A stretch of 64,000 nucleotides of DNA from RGIG426 sp045598965 (lineage in GTDB: Bacteria; Bacillota; Clostridia; Oscillospirales; Acutalibacteraceae), in contig JAZRVH010000006.1 of assembly GCA_045598965.1 (NCBI GenBank), forward strand, positions 1 through 64,000, given 5' to 3'. Under the pieces are notes generated by a model. It ran no database searches. It was given only the letters and a program-made list of their open reading frames with translations, and was not told where the DNA came from. A program made the position numbers and the translations under genes. Shown here one piece after another: positions 50,064-59,253 of this stretch. Position 1 is the first letter of the stretch; each line of letters opens with the position of its first letter.

Positions 50064-53063
50064 TTACTCTGTACGCAACGCCACAACCGGGTCTTTTTTC
50101 GCCGCCGAGCGGGACGGAATAATGCCCGCAATCAGCGTAAGAAGCATACTGATAATCACCAAAGCCACCGCAACCGGCACCGGCAAAATGGCCGACAGGT
50201 TGTTGATGCCGGTGAGCTCATGCAAAATAAGGTTGATGGGAATACACAGTAGATACGTGATTAGCACACCCAGCAAACCGGACGTAAAGCCGATAATCAC
50301 CGTCTCGGCGTTAAACATACTGGACACGTTACGCTTGGAAGCACCAATCGCACGAAGAATACCGATTTCTTTGGTGCGTTCCTGCACAGAAATCAGCGTG
50401 ATAACGCCAATCATAATGGACGATACAATGAGCGACACCGACACAAACGCAATCAACACGTAGGTGATAGCGTCAATAATGGTGGTGACCGACGACATCA
50501 TAAGTCCAACGTAGTCGGTATACTGGATTTCTTTAACATCCTCGACGCTCTCGTTGTAATCGGTGATGGCTTCCTCAATCACGTCCTTATCCGCAAAAGA
50601 GGAGGCATAGAGATTGATGGTTTGCGGGCTGTCCAAATCAACATAGTTGAGAATCCGCAGGTTTGCATCATAGGTGGAGAGGGAGAATTCCAGCACCTCA
50701 TCATAATAGGCGGCACGCTGGTCATCGGTATACGTCGTCATCTCCATCATCAACGCCCCGGCCAGCTGTTGGGTGGAAAGACCCGCCATCTGTTCTTTTA
50801 CGCCGGCGGCGTATTGCTCACAAAACTGCTGTTCAATCATCTGGGAGAAGGTGTCTTTCATATCCTCGTCGCTCATCGCCGCCACGTAGGATTCTACCTC
50901 CGCCTGCTCCATTCCCATTTGCTGGGTGAGGGCGGTAATCATCGTCTCCTCCATCGTCGCACGGTCCATTTGAGCGAGGGTGCCCTCGACCGTTTGTTTT
51001 ACAAGAGCGTCGTCCGGAATGCACTTGATTTTCACATAGGCATCCGCTTTGCCCTTTTCATCCTGCTCGTCGATGTATTTTTTGAACTCAGTGGCTTTTT
51101 TGGCTTTGTCCATAACGCCGTCCTTGTCCTCAAAGGGCAAGCCGGTAAACACGTCAACATTTTTGTTTTGAAGTTGAGCTTTCAAAGCCGGTGCGTTTTT
51201 CGTATGCTCAATCACGTATTCGGTGAGCAGGCTCGTGTAGCCAATAGAACCGGTGAGCATCGTCGCCACCGCATCCTCGTTCGGGCGGATAATACCCGAA
51301 ACGTGCAGCTCAACACCGTTGTCATAGAGGTATTTAAGACCCGCTTCCGTTTCACGCAGGTCGGTATACACACCGTCCTTGTCGCTGTCGGTGTAGCAAT
51401 CGGCACCGAGAATGGTACGGAACGGTGTATCACAAATTTCTTTGTACGTCCATTTTTCTGCGGTATAATCCACCTCCGTTTTGTCCTTGGCGGCAATCAT
51501 AAGCTGTTCGATTTCATCCTTGGATTTTAAGCCCAACGCATACAGTGCCAAGTCATTCATCTCGTTTTGGCTGTCAAGAACCAGCACAATTTCGTTGTAT
51601 TTCGTCGGCCAGCTACCGTACACCAAATCATACTGTTTCTCAAGAACGGGGTTAATCACCTTGCCGTTGTCACCGGGCAGCATCTCCTGCCACAGCTCAC
51701 TGCCGGAGGAGGACATATTCGCCATTCCGCCCATCATGGTCTGGTCACGCATCTGCATCATAAACGAAAGGTCGACGTTCATATATTTGAGCAAGATATC
51801 CTGCATCAACGCTTCGGCATCCGATTGGATAATATCGCCGTCCACCGATTTGGTGTAAACGAGCATATCCATACCGTACGTGTATTGCACACCCGCCACG
51901 GCATCGTGCAGGTCGCTGTCTTCTTTGGCACGTTCTTTTTCGATATATTTTTTGAATGCCGCCAAATCGTTTTCTTGCAGCTCCATCGTGTTGACCGCAT
52001 TCACCAAATCATACAGCATCGCCTTTTGGTACACCGCATCCTTCGGGTGGTCGTGGGTGGATTGGGCTTTTCCCATAAAGGTTTCAATCAGGTTGCCAAG
52101 GTCCGCATGCTGAGCTTCCAACGTCAGCGGATAGGAGGACAAGGTATCCTCCTGCACCGTGTCAATATACGTGGTTGTGCCCTGAGACACCGCATAAATC
52201 AGGGCAATGCCGATAATGCCGATCGACCCCGCAAACGAGGTGAGAGCGGTACGGCCTTTTTTGGTAAACAGGTTTTTAAGCGAAAGACCAAAGGAAGTGC
52301 CGAAGGACATCGACGGCATTTTCTTTTTGGCTTTCGGCTCCTCGGTTTGCTCCAACGCCTTTTTCTCTGCCGCCAGCTCCTCTTCGGTCAACGGGGCGGA
52401 GTCGTCGGTTACAAGACCGTCTAACATCCGGATGATACGGGTGGAATACTCGTTGGCAAGGTCGGGGTTGTGGGTAACCATAATCACAAGACGGTCTTTG
52501 GCAATCTCTTTGAGGATATCCATAACCTGCTTGCTGGTTTCCGTATCCAACGCACCGGTCGGCTCGTCAGCAAGAATGATATCCGGGTTGTTGACAATCG
52601 CACGGGCAATCGCCACACGTTGCATTTGACCGCCGGACATCTCGGCAGGCTTTTTCTTCATCTGGTCTTTAAGGCCAACACGAATCAACGCTTCCTTTGC
52701 CCGTTTTCTCCGTTCGGATTTTTTTACACCGGACAGCGTCAGTGCCAACTCCACGTTTTGGAGAACCGTCTGGTGCGGGATAAGATTATAGCTTTGGAAC
52801 ACAAATCCAATCGAATGGTTGCGATAGGCATCCCAGTCACGGTCCTTAAAGTCTTTGGTGGAACGGCCGTTAATCTGCAAATCGCCGTCGGTGTATTGGT
52901 CTAATCCGCCGATGATGTTGAGCAACGTCGTTTTGCCGCAACCGGAGGGACCGAGCACGGATACAAATTCGCTTTTGCGGAATTGCATATCCACCCCTTT
53001 GAGTGCCTGGACGTTCTCACCTCCGGCAGGATATACTTTTGTAATCTTTTTTAGTTCGAGCAT
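50064..53063 (-). CDS. ABC exporter, fused ATPase-permease (MacB/FtsX type)
   Basis: A 999-residue protein. Residues 1-230 are a LolD/MacB-type ATPase (LGPSGCGKTT, MSGGQMQRVAIARA, LADEPTGALD). A charged linker leads to the first membrane segment (about 270-290), then a very large extracytoplasmic domain (about 290-860) and three C-terminal membrane segments with the FtsX motif (KEIGILRAIGASKRNV). Such proteins expel peptides or act mechanically on the envelope. The external domain is unusually large and Met-rich in places (MRDQTMMGGMANM). It has its own promoter and precedes the Cys-rich membrane gene. Confidence 0.9.
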   Translation of the reverse strand: MLELKKITKVYPAGGENVQALKGVDMQFRKSEFVSVLGPSGCGKTTLLNIIGGLDQYTDGDLQINGRSTKDFKDRDWDAYRNHSIGFVFQSYNLIPHQTVLQNVELALTLSGVKKSERRKRAKEALIRVGLKDQMKKKPAEMSGGQMQRVAIARAIVNNPDIILADEPTGALDTETSKQVMDILKEIAKDRLVIMVTHNPDLANEYSTRIIRMLDGLVTDDSAPLTEEELAAEKKALEQTEEPKAKKKMPSMSFGTSFGLSLKNLFTKKGRTALTSFAGSIGIIGIALIYAVSQGTTTYIDTVQEDTLSSYPLTLEAQHADLGNLIETFMGKAQSTHDHPKDAVYQKAMLYDLVNAVNTMELQENDLAAFKKYIEKERAKEDSDLHDAVAGVQYTYGMDMLVYTKSVDGDIIQSDAEALMQDILLKYMNVDLSFMMQMRDQTMMGGMANMSSSGSELWQEMLPGDNGKVINPVLEKQYDLVYGSWPTKYNEIVLVLDSQNEMNDLALYALGLKSKDEIEQLMIAAKDKTEVDYTAEKWTYKEICDTPFRTILGADCYTDSDKDGVYTDLRETEAGLKYLYDNGVELHVSGIIRPNEDAVATMLTGSIGYTSLLTEYVIEHTKNAPALKAQLQNKNVDVFTGLPFEDKDGVMDKAKKATEFKKYIDEQDEKGKADAYVKIKCIPDDALVKQTVEGTLAQMDRATMEETMITALTQQMGMEQAEVESYVAAMSDEDMKDTFSQMIEQQFCEQYAAGVKEQMAGLSTQQLAGALMMEMTTYTDDQRAAYYDEVLEFSLSTYDANLRILNYVDLDSPQTINLYASSFADKDVIEEAITDYNESVEDVKEIQYTDYVGLMMSSVTTIIDAITYVLIAFVSVSLIVSSIMIGVITLISVQERTKEIGILRAIGASKRNVSSMFNAETVIIGFTSGLLGVLITYLLCIPINLILHELTGINNLSAILPVPVAVALVIISMLLTLIAGIIPSRSAAKKDPVVALRTE

Positions 53064-53111
53064 AAATAATCCCCTTTCGGACGATACTAACCTATTTTAC
53101 TACAATTCCTT

Positions 53112-53140
53112 ATTATAGCAAGGCAAAAATCTCCCGTCAA
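53112..53140 (-). promoter_or_regulatory. Promoter of the ABC exporter operon
   Basis: TTGACG (53135-53140), 17 bp, TATAAT (53112-53117) on the minus strand. Confidence 0.75.
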
Positions 53141-53201
53141 GCCTTTTCCGCTTTGTTTAATGATTATTTACAGCTCTCTTTTTGAAAAGATAGTCGATTT
53201 C

Positions 53202-53230
53202 TTGACATTTCGGCAAGAACATGGTAAAAT
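53202..53230 (+). promoter_or_regulatory. Promoter of the LicD-flippase operon
   Basis: TTGACA (53202-53207), 17 bp, TAAAAT (53225-53230) with TGG immediately upstream (extended -10). It diverges from the exporter promoter. Confidence 0.78.
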
Positions 53231-53271
53231 TTGCGGATAGGCACATTTATATCACAAAGGAGATGTCTTGC

Positions 53272-54099
53272 ATGAAACTTCCCGAGCTTCACGACCGCCT
53301 GTTTGAGCTGTTATGCGTCATTGACGATATTGCCAAAAAAGAAAACGTCTGCTATTTTTTGGACAGCGGCACCGAATTGGGGGCTGTCCGTGAGGGTGAT
53401 TTTATTCCGTGGGACGACGATATGGACATCAAGGTCCGTGCGGAAGATTACGAGGCGTTTAAGGCGGCAATGGTTGCCAACCTCCCGGAACATATCCATC
53501 TGTCCGAGCCGCAAGATATGTCTCCCGCCTTTTATGATTTTGTGGTACGTATTTATGACGACCGCTTCCTCGTTCGTGAGGAAACCGAAGCCGACCGCTT
53601 CTATCAAAACATTGAAAACCACGTAGGAACCGACGTGTTCATTCTTGCCAAAACCCCCAACAGCGAGTCCGCCAGAAAACGAATGCTGTTCTCTATCAAA
53701 ACGCTTTACGGGCTGGGAATGTCCCGCCGCTTTGGATTGGATTATTCCAAATACAAAGGCTTCCAAAAGGTGTCGGTATTTGCCCTTGCCACCATCGGCA
53801 AGCTGTTCCCGCTCTCCTTTATTCTCAATCGGTTTGACCGTTTAACCCACAAACTCGACCAATCGGAAACGGAATATCGTGTAAAATCCAACATTCCGCT
53901 GCAATTTTTGCGTTTTCTCCCCGAAAGGCTGTATGTGGGCGAAACAAAAACCGCCACCATTCGTGGACGGGAATTCCCCGTTGTCCCGGATGTGGAGGGC
54001 GAGTTGGTTGCCTTGTACGGCCCCGAGTGGAGAACTCCACGCCGTGGCAGCCGTTATATTCAGCATTTAGACGAGGCCGACCGGTATTCCGAAGAATAA
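53272..54099 (+). CDS. LicD-family phosphotransferase
   Basis: LicD proteins transfer phosphocholine or related groups to surface glycans and teichoic acids. The 275-residue cytoplasmic protein has the nucleotidyltransferase-fold motif FLDSGTELGAVREGDFIPWDDDMDI with its Asp triad near residues 46-50, and later VGTDVFIL. The ATG at 53272 is chosen because AAGGAG lies 8-9 nt upstream. A flippase gene follows after 13 bp, pointing to a surface-glycan pathway, although no choline uptake or activation genes are seen here. Confidence 0.9.
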   Translation: MKLPELHDRLFELLCVIDDIAKKENVCYFLDSGTELGAVREGDFIPWDDDMDIKVRAEDYEAFKAAMVANLPEHIHLSEPQDMSPAFYDFVVRIYDDRFLVREETEADRFYQNIENHVGTDVFILAKTPNSESARKRMLFSIKTLYGLGMSRRFGLDYSKYKGFQKVSVFALATIGKLFPLSFILNRFDRLTHKLDQSETEYRVKSNIPLQFLRFLPERLYVGETKTATIRGREFPVVPDVEGELVALYGPEWRTPRRGSRYIQHLDEADRYSEE

Positions 54100-54112
54100 G
54101 TCGGGGAGTATT

Positions 54113-55339
54113 ATGAAGAAATTAGGAAAATCCATTTTGAAGGATTCGATGTGGAGCATCGCCGGCATCGTTTTGATGAACGCCGTGGCACAGTTCCTCA
54201 TCTACCCCTTGTGGGATAAATATTTGGGCGGCGACGCATACGGTAACATTCTTTACCTCCTGTCGCTTATGAACATTGTGTCCATTTCGCTGGGGTCCTC
54301 TTGCAACTTTGCCCGCATGTGCAACAAAAGCGAAACCGTTAAAAACCGTTCGTACTTGCTCATTTTAGGCGGCGGTGCAGTGCTTGGTGGAGCCGCCGCT
54401 CTCCTCGGCAAAGGGTTTTTGGGGCTGGATCTCCAAACCGCAGGGTTATTTGCGTTGCTCATCGGTTTCACCATGTGGCGTTTTTACGCTGACGTGGAAT
54501 TCCGCCTCTCCCTCAATTACAAAGGCTATTTTCTGTATTACCTGCTCATCAGCGTCGGTTACGGCCTCGGTGCCTTAGTGTTCCTTAAAACAAAACAATG
54601 GGTACCGGCCCTGTTGTTCGGTGAAATTCTCGGTGTGGCGTTCGTTTTGTGGAAAGGAAAAATCCTCCGCCCCGACGGCTTGCCCGAAAAAGCGGAGTTT
54701 TCCTCGGTCTTTGGCTCGGTGGCGGCTCTGTTCGGCTCTAACGTCATCGCCAACCTCATCTTTAACGGCGACCGCCTCATTTTGAAGCTGTTTATCGGAA
54801 GCACCGCCGTCACCGTTTACTACCTCTCCTCCCTCATCGGAAAGACCATGACACTCGTCACCACCCCGCTAAACAGCGTGCTTATCGGGTATTTGATGCG
54901 GTATAAAGGGACGCTGAAAAAGAAAGTCTTTGTCGCCATTGTCGGCGGGTCTGCCGTTGTCTCCCTGCTGGGAATGCTCGGGTGCTTTGTGGCATCCGTC
55001 ATCCTACTTCCGTTCCTCTATCCCGCCGAATACGCTATGGTAAAACCTTTTTTGTGGCTTGGAAACCTGGCACAAATCATCTACTTCGTGGGCAATATGA
55101 TTAACGTTCTGTTGCTCCGCTTCGGCAGAAGCCGTGACCAACTGCTCGTCAACGTGTTTTATGCGGTGGCGTTCGTGTTGCTCTGCGTTCCCGCCTCCTA
55201 TTTGTGGCAGCTTTGGGGCTTTTGCATCGCCTATCTCATCACCACCATCGCCCGCATTTCTGTTGCCTTTTTTATCCTCTTTTTACGCACCGGAAAATCG
55301 CAACCGGAACAACCGGAAACCCCCGCTTTGGAAAATTAA
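54113..55339 (+). CDS. Oligosaccharide flippase (MOP/Wzx-like)
   Basis: A 408-residue integral membrane protein with about 12 hydrophobic segments. The start MKKLGKSILKDSMWSIAGIVLMNAVAQFLIYPLW and the FNGDRLILKLFIGSTAVTVYYLSSLIGK segment match polysaccharide-biosynthesis flippases. It likely moves a lipid-linked glycan that LicD decorates; that link is inferred from co-transcription. The C-terminal tail is short and Pro/Glu-rich. Confidence 0.88.
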   Translation: MKKLGKSILKDSMWSIAGIVLMNAVAQFLIYPLWDKYLGGDAYGNILYLLSLMNIVSISLGSSCNFARMCNKSETVKNRSYLLILGGGAVLGGAAALLGKGFLGLDLQTAGLFALLIGFTMWRFYADVEFRLSLNYKGYFLYYLLISVGYGLGALVFLKTKQWVPALLFGEILGVAFVLWKGKILRPDGLPEKAEFSSVFGSVAALFGSNVIANLIFNGDRLILKLFIGSTAVTVYYLSSLIGKTMTLVTTPLNSVLIGYLMRYKGTLKKKVFVAIVGGSAVVSLLGMLGCFVASVILLPFLYPAEYAMVKPFLWLGNLAQIIYFVGNMINVLLLRFGRSRDQLLVNVFYAVAFVLLCVPASYLWQLWGFCIAYLITTIARISVAFFILFLRTGKSQPEQPETPALEN

Positions 55340-55343
55340 ACAT

Positions 55344-55390
55344 AAAAAACGGCCGGAAGCACTGTTTGAGCTTCCGGCCGTTTTATTTTT
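55344..55390. terminator. Bidirectional terminator after the flippase gene
   Basis: ACGGCCGGAAGC pairs with GCTTCCGGCCGT, with A6 and T-rich flanks; it also serves the convergent four-repeat gene. Confidence 0.9.
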
Positions 55391-57687
55391 TATACGTTGT
55401 TGACGGGTTCTTCTATTTCGTTGATTTTAACGTATTCGTCGATTTCCTTCATCTCGTTTTCAACCACTTCGCCATACATATTTTTCTCGGGCACATTTGC
55501 AAGCTCAATCGTTTTGTTGAGCACGCCCTTAAGCTGCGGGTCTACGCCGCTTTGCAAATCGTCTCGATACACAATATACAACGCCTGCATCGACGCCGGA
55601 TCCATATTGGCAAGCAGAGAACGGACGCTGTCGTTTTCCTTGGCGGCTTCTATAATCTCATTACGGAATTTCTCCGCAACACCCGCCTCTTTTTCGATGG
55701 CGGCGGCCTCTTTTTCGGAATACTCCGTATCCATCACCACGTGCAGGTTTTGGTCAATATGACTCATATCCCGCTCCTCAATCGTGGAGGCTTTTTGTTT
55801 CTGTTCCGCATCCTTGTTTGCTTCCGGTTTAACTTCCGTTTTTTCGTTCTGTTTTTCTTCCGGCTTTTCTTCCGGTTTTACCACCTTCTGCGGATTGGCA
55901 ACCTGCGGCACCGGGTCCGAAAGATCCTGCATTTCCATCCAGGTGCCGCTGTCATTCGTTTGGGCGTTGACATCGTACCTTCTCCACGACGGTTCCGTCG
56001 ATTTGGATTTTGTCGCCTTTTTCGCCGCCTTTTCCATCTCTTTCATCGACGGATTTTTAACTTTTTGGGCGGCTTTTTGCTCTGCCACCTCTTCTTTTTT
56101 GTTCTTTGCAACGTGTTCCTTAGCGATGTTGTCCACCGCCACAGCGGATTTTTCTTTTTGGTTTTGTTTTTCGGGAGAATCCTCCGCTTTGGGGTTCTTG
56201 GCATCCAGCTGAACCGCCGCTTTTTGTGCCTCGGCGGCTTTCTGTTGCCACCCTCTCTTGAGCTCCCGCTTTTCGTCGTCAAGAAGCGGATTCTTGCTAA
56301 GGGTCAACGTCGGTTTGTGCTTGTCGTATTTCACCGTTACGGCAAAAATCTTGGAAATATCGTCCTTGCAACGCAGATAGAACGTCTCTTTCGGCACCTT
56401 TTCGCCACGTTCCCGCTTGCCCTGCTGTTCGGTAATATGCCGGTTCCACTGTTCGCCTTCCAGCGGGTTTCCGTCCTTATCTAACACGGTAGCGAGCTCT
56501 TGCACGCCGCCGAGCAATTTGCCCAGTCGAGCGACGTCAACAATGCCAAAGCCATATCTTTCCGTGCCTTTTGTTTTCTTGAAATTTTTAATTCCCGAGA
56601 ATGCCTCTTTAAGGCGGGCAGGGGCACTGTCACGCTTGGCAATTCCCTCACGGATTTCTTTGCGGATTTCTTCGGCAGTTTTTTCCGCACTCTCCGTGTC
56701 CTTAGCGGCTTCCTCGGCGGCAATTTCCTGTGCCACCGTTTTGTCCTGCTTTTGGAGAAGATTATCTACTGCGGCTTTGGAAATCGGCTCAAAACCCGGC
56801 GACATTTCAAGACCGGATTTTTTATAGGAAACCGCAAGTGTCACCATTTTATCCGGGTTTGTGGCACTCTGCACATAGAGAAACTCATCCTCCACCGGCT
56901 CGCCCGCAACTTTTTTCTGTTGTTGCTCTAAAAAGCGGTCGTGCAGTTCTTCTTTTGTTCCGAGCTTTTTCCCGTTCTTATCGAACAGCACCGAACCCTC
57001 TTCCGGAATGGCGTTGTCGATGATGCGGTTTTTCATTTCCGCCTCGTCAATCGGAACGAGATCTTTTTTCATTTGCGGGCTGTGTGCCCCGTAGTCCACC
57101 GTCAAAGGATAGAATTTATCCTTGTTTTTCGGGTTTTGAATATAAAAGACGTCCGGCGACACCTTTCTATCGGCTTTTTCCTCATTGTTTTTAAGAATGA
57201 GTTTTTCCAGGTCGTGGTCTTTTAGGAGACGACCCTCTTTGTCGTACACCGGCGATTTCGCCACCAGTTCGTTAAGCGATTTCGTCCACTCTTTCTTTTC
57301 CTCGTCGGTCATAGGACTATTTATCTGTTTTTTCCAGTCACGAATGTTAATCGGTTCCTCGTTCAACGTAAGCTCCGGAGTGTTGTCTCCGTATGCCACC
57401 GAGACCTCATACACCTCGTTTTCATCCTCAAGGCTTTGCAGATAATACGTTTCGTTCGAAACGGCTTCGCCGTCAATCTTTTTTTGTTGGTTTGCGAGAA
57501 TTTGCTCTTGCAAATCGTGCTGCGGCAAACGGTTTCCGTCCTTGTCATACACCAATGCCACACGTTCCACCATCGAAAGCATACTGTTAAAAGCACCCAT
57601 TTCCTCTAAGGTCATCGGGTGATCATTACCTCGCATATTTTGAACGACTCGAAACGCACTCCAAGCGTTAATTACTTTTTTCGGCAC
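55390..57687 (-). CDS. Uncharacterised intracellular protein with four internal repeats
   Basis: I do not recognise this 765-residue protein. There is no signal peptide or membrane segment, and it is very rich in Lys and Glu. Four copies of a unit of about 70 residues can be aligned (about 44-114, 145-214, 232-303, 399-468), each running V-x-DK(D/E)G-x-x-L, a helix, an x-Q-x-x-K-x-x-GE-x-V stretch, then (F/Y)Y-x-QS-like and a strand before Y-x-x-x-x-P-x-(L/M). A Lys/Glu/Ala coil (about 470-660) follows, then a mostly helical acidic C-terminus. Translation starts at GTG 57687, 8 nt after GGAGG. It is a single-gene unit. Confidence 0.8.
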   Translation of the reverse strand: MPKKVINAWSAFRVVQNMRGNDHPMTLEEMGAFNSMLSMVERVALVYDKDGNRLPQHDLQEQILANQQKKIDGEAVSNETYYLQSLEDENEVYEVSVAYGDNTPELTLNEEPINIRDWKKQINSPMTDEEKKEWTKSLNELVAKSPVYDKEGRLLKDHDLEKLILKNNEEKADRKVSPDVFYIQNPKNKDKFYPLTVDYGAHSPQMKKDLVPIDEAEMKNRIIDNAIPEEGSVLFDKNGKKLGTKEELHDRFLEQQQKKVAGEPVEDEFLYVQSATNPDKMVTLAVSYKKSGLEMSPGFEPISKAAVDNLLQKQDKTVAQEIAAEEAAKDTESAEKTAEEIRKEIREGIAKRDSAPARLKEAFSGIKNFKKTKGTERYGFGIVDVARLGKLLGGVQELATVLDKDGNPLEGEQWNRHITEQQGKRERGEKVPKETFYLRCKDDISKIFAVTVKYDKHKPTLTLSKNPLLDDEKRELKRGWQQKAAEAQKAAVQLDAKNPKAEDSPEKQNQKEKSAVAVDNIAKEHVAKNKKEEVAEQKAAQKVKNPSMKEMEKAAKKATKSKSTEPSWRRYDVNAQTNDSGTWMEMQDLSDPVPQVANPQKVVKPEEKPEEKQNEKTEVKPEANKDAEQKQKASTIEERDMSHIDQNLHVVMDTEYSEKEAAAIEKEAGVAEKFRNEIIEAAKENDSVRSLLANMDPASMQALYIVYRDDLQSGVDPQLKGVLNKTIELANVPEKNMYGEVVENEMKEIDEYVKINEIEEPVNNV

Positions 57688-57764
57688 GATTCATTCCTCC
57701 GTTTCGACTTGTCTTGCACTTATAATACCATAATGGGTGGGATTTGGTTACCCTCGCAAAAAAA

Positions 57765-58223
57765 TTATTTCCACATTCCGGCATCCAAAATCTCGCCAAA
57801 CGCCGTCGCTCTCGCTTTGGCGGCGGGCAAGTCCATATCCGAATAGTTTCCGCATTCCACCGGTGTCGCCCCGGGGATGGCCCCCTCAAAAGACGCCGTA
57901 AACGCAAACAACTCTTTCATAAGGCTCTCCACCTCATCAAGGGCAGGAGCCCCCGCCAATATGAGATAAAATCCCGTGCGGCAACCCATCGGCCCCCAAT
58001 ACACCACCCGATTTTTTATATCGTCACGGTTGCGTAAATAGGTGGCTCCGATATGTTCAATCGTATGCACCTCACCGGTGCCCATTACCGGTTCAAAATT
58101 CGGGCGGGTAAGCCGGATATCATAGGTGGTAATCGGCTCTCCGTTCGCCGTATCCTCTCGGCTAACGTACACGCCGGGAAGCAATTTTGTATGGTCAATG
58201 GTAAAGCTTTTGATTTTTTCCAT
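57765..58223 (-). CDS. luxS: S-ribosylhomocysteine lyase LuxS
   Basis: LuxS cleaves S-ribosylhomocysteine to homocysteine and the autoinducer-2 precursor in the activated methyl cycle. The 152-residue metalloenzyme has the metal site His53-x-x-x-His57 (VHTIEHIGA) and Cys124 (ECGNYSD), plus the catalytic Cys81 in GPMGCRTGF. The length is normal. It begins 12 bp after the GLUG-type gene, so it is probably the last gene of that operon. The methyl-cycle partner mtnN is not in the window. Confidence 0.97.
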   Translation of the reverse strand: MEKIKSFTIDHTKLLPGVYVSREDTANGEPITTYDIRLTRPNFEPVMGTGEVHTIEHIGATYLRNRDDIKNRVVYWGPMGCRTGFYLILAGAPALDEVESLMKELFAFTASFEGAIPGATPVECGNYSDMDLPAAKARATAFGEILDAGMWK

Positions 58224-58235
58224 ATTCTCGCCCTC

Positions 58236-59252
58236 TTATGTGGCAGACGTTTCTTCCGCCTTCGGCTCGGTCGTTTCCGTCTTCGGTTCGGCGTCCTCTT
58301 TTTGGCTCGCCTTTAACAGAGCATACACCACGCCGCCTATCGCCAAAAGAACCAAGACGTACGGAACGCACATCTCCAAATACGGCAGTACAAACGGAAC
58401 GGTATATTTTGCAGAAAACGCCGCTTTTTCTTTAGAAAATACAACGCTTTCGCCGTCCTCGCTCACTGTCCAGAAATTGAGCATTTTATAGTCGATTCCC
58501 GTTACGTGGGCAGAGGAAAACACGCTGTTGTTCATTTTTTGTGCCAGTTGCTTCGCCGATATTTTTTTCGGCTCAACAGCAGTGCATCCATCCAACAAAA
58601 CGGTTGAACGCCCTTTTTGCTCAATGTTAACGCAATGCACGAGCGTCTTGGCGTCATAGGAAACGATACCGCCGAGCCTTTCGCCGCTGGAGCTCAAATT
58701 GCAATCCGTCCAGCAGTTGGCAATCGTACCGTTAAAGTTGTCCGCAATACCTCCGGCACGAGAGCCCTTCACCGACGCTTTGTTATAGCAGTTGACAATC
58801 ATCGCCTTAGAACTGCACGTGTGGCTGGCAATGCTGCCCACACACGAACCGGTAACCGAACCGCTTTCGATGCCGAGGTTCATCACCGTTCCGCCCAATT
58901 TCCCGAAAAAGGCGTTGTTGCCACCCACATTGACGGTCAGATTTTTAATCGTGTGTCCGTCGCCGTCGTAGGTTCCGTAGAAAAAGGAGGAGGAATTAAA
59001 CTTGCCGATGGTGGGCCATTCGATGCCGTCCAAATCAATATCCGTTGTTTGTTTGAACCAGCAATCTTTATATTCCTCGCCGGCGTTCACCGTTTCGGCA
59101 AGTGCCACCAAATCCTCGGCGGTAGAAAGCAAGTAGGGATGGGCCTTTGTTCCTTTTCCGTCAAACGGAACGGTATCTTCGGCAGAAACGGAAAGTCCAA
59201 GCAGGCACACGGCAAGAAGTGCCGTAACAAATACTACAAATACACGTTTCAT
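58236..59252 (-). CDS. Secreted GLUG-type repeat protein with C-terminal membrane anchor
   Basis: A 338-residue exported protein: signal peptide (1-24), then FDGKGTKAHPYLLSTAEDLVALAETVN and repeats of the GLUG/beta-helix type (FYGTYDGDGHTIKNLTV, FFGKLGGTVMNLGIESGSVTGS, GGIADNFNGTIANC), a membrane segment near 285-310 and an acidic tail. Such domains occur in adhesins and cell-surface proteins of gut bacteria; the ligand is unknown. The ATG at 59252 is one base from the end of the upstream acyltransferase gene, so these two genes are co-transcribed, probably with luxS. Confidence 0.85.
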   Translation of the reverse strand: MKRVFVVFVTALLAVCLLGLSVSAEDTVPFDGKGTKAHPYLLSTAEDLVALAETVNAGEEYKDCWFKQTTDIDLDGIEWPTIGKFNSSSFFYGTYDGDGHTIKNLTVNVGGNNAFFGKLGGTVMNLGIESGSVTGSCVGSIASHTCSSKAMIVNCYNKASVKGSRAGGIADNFNGTIANCWTDCNLSSSGERLGGIVSYDAKTLVHCVNIEQKGRSTVLLDGCTAVEPKKISAKQLAQKMNNSVFSSAHVTGIDYKMLNFWTVSEDGESVVFSKEKAAFSAKYTVPFVLPYLEMCVPYVLVLLAIGGVVYALLKASQKEDAEPKTETTEPKAEETSAT

Positions 59253-59253
59253 A

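Noticed and set aside
57688..57764. Promoter of the four-repeat gene
   Set aside because: An extended -10 like TGGTATTAT is visible, but without an acceptable -35, so it is not listed.
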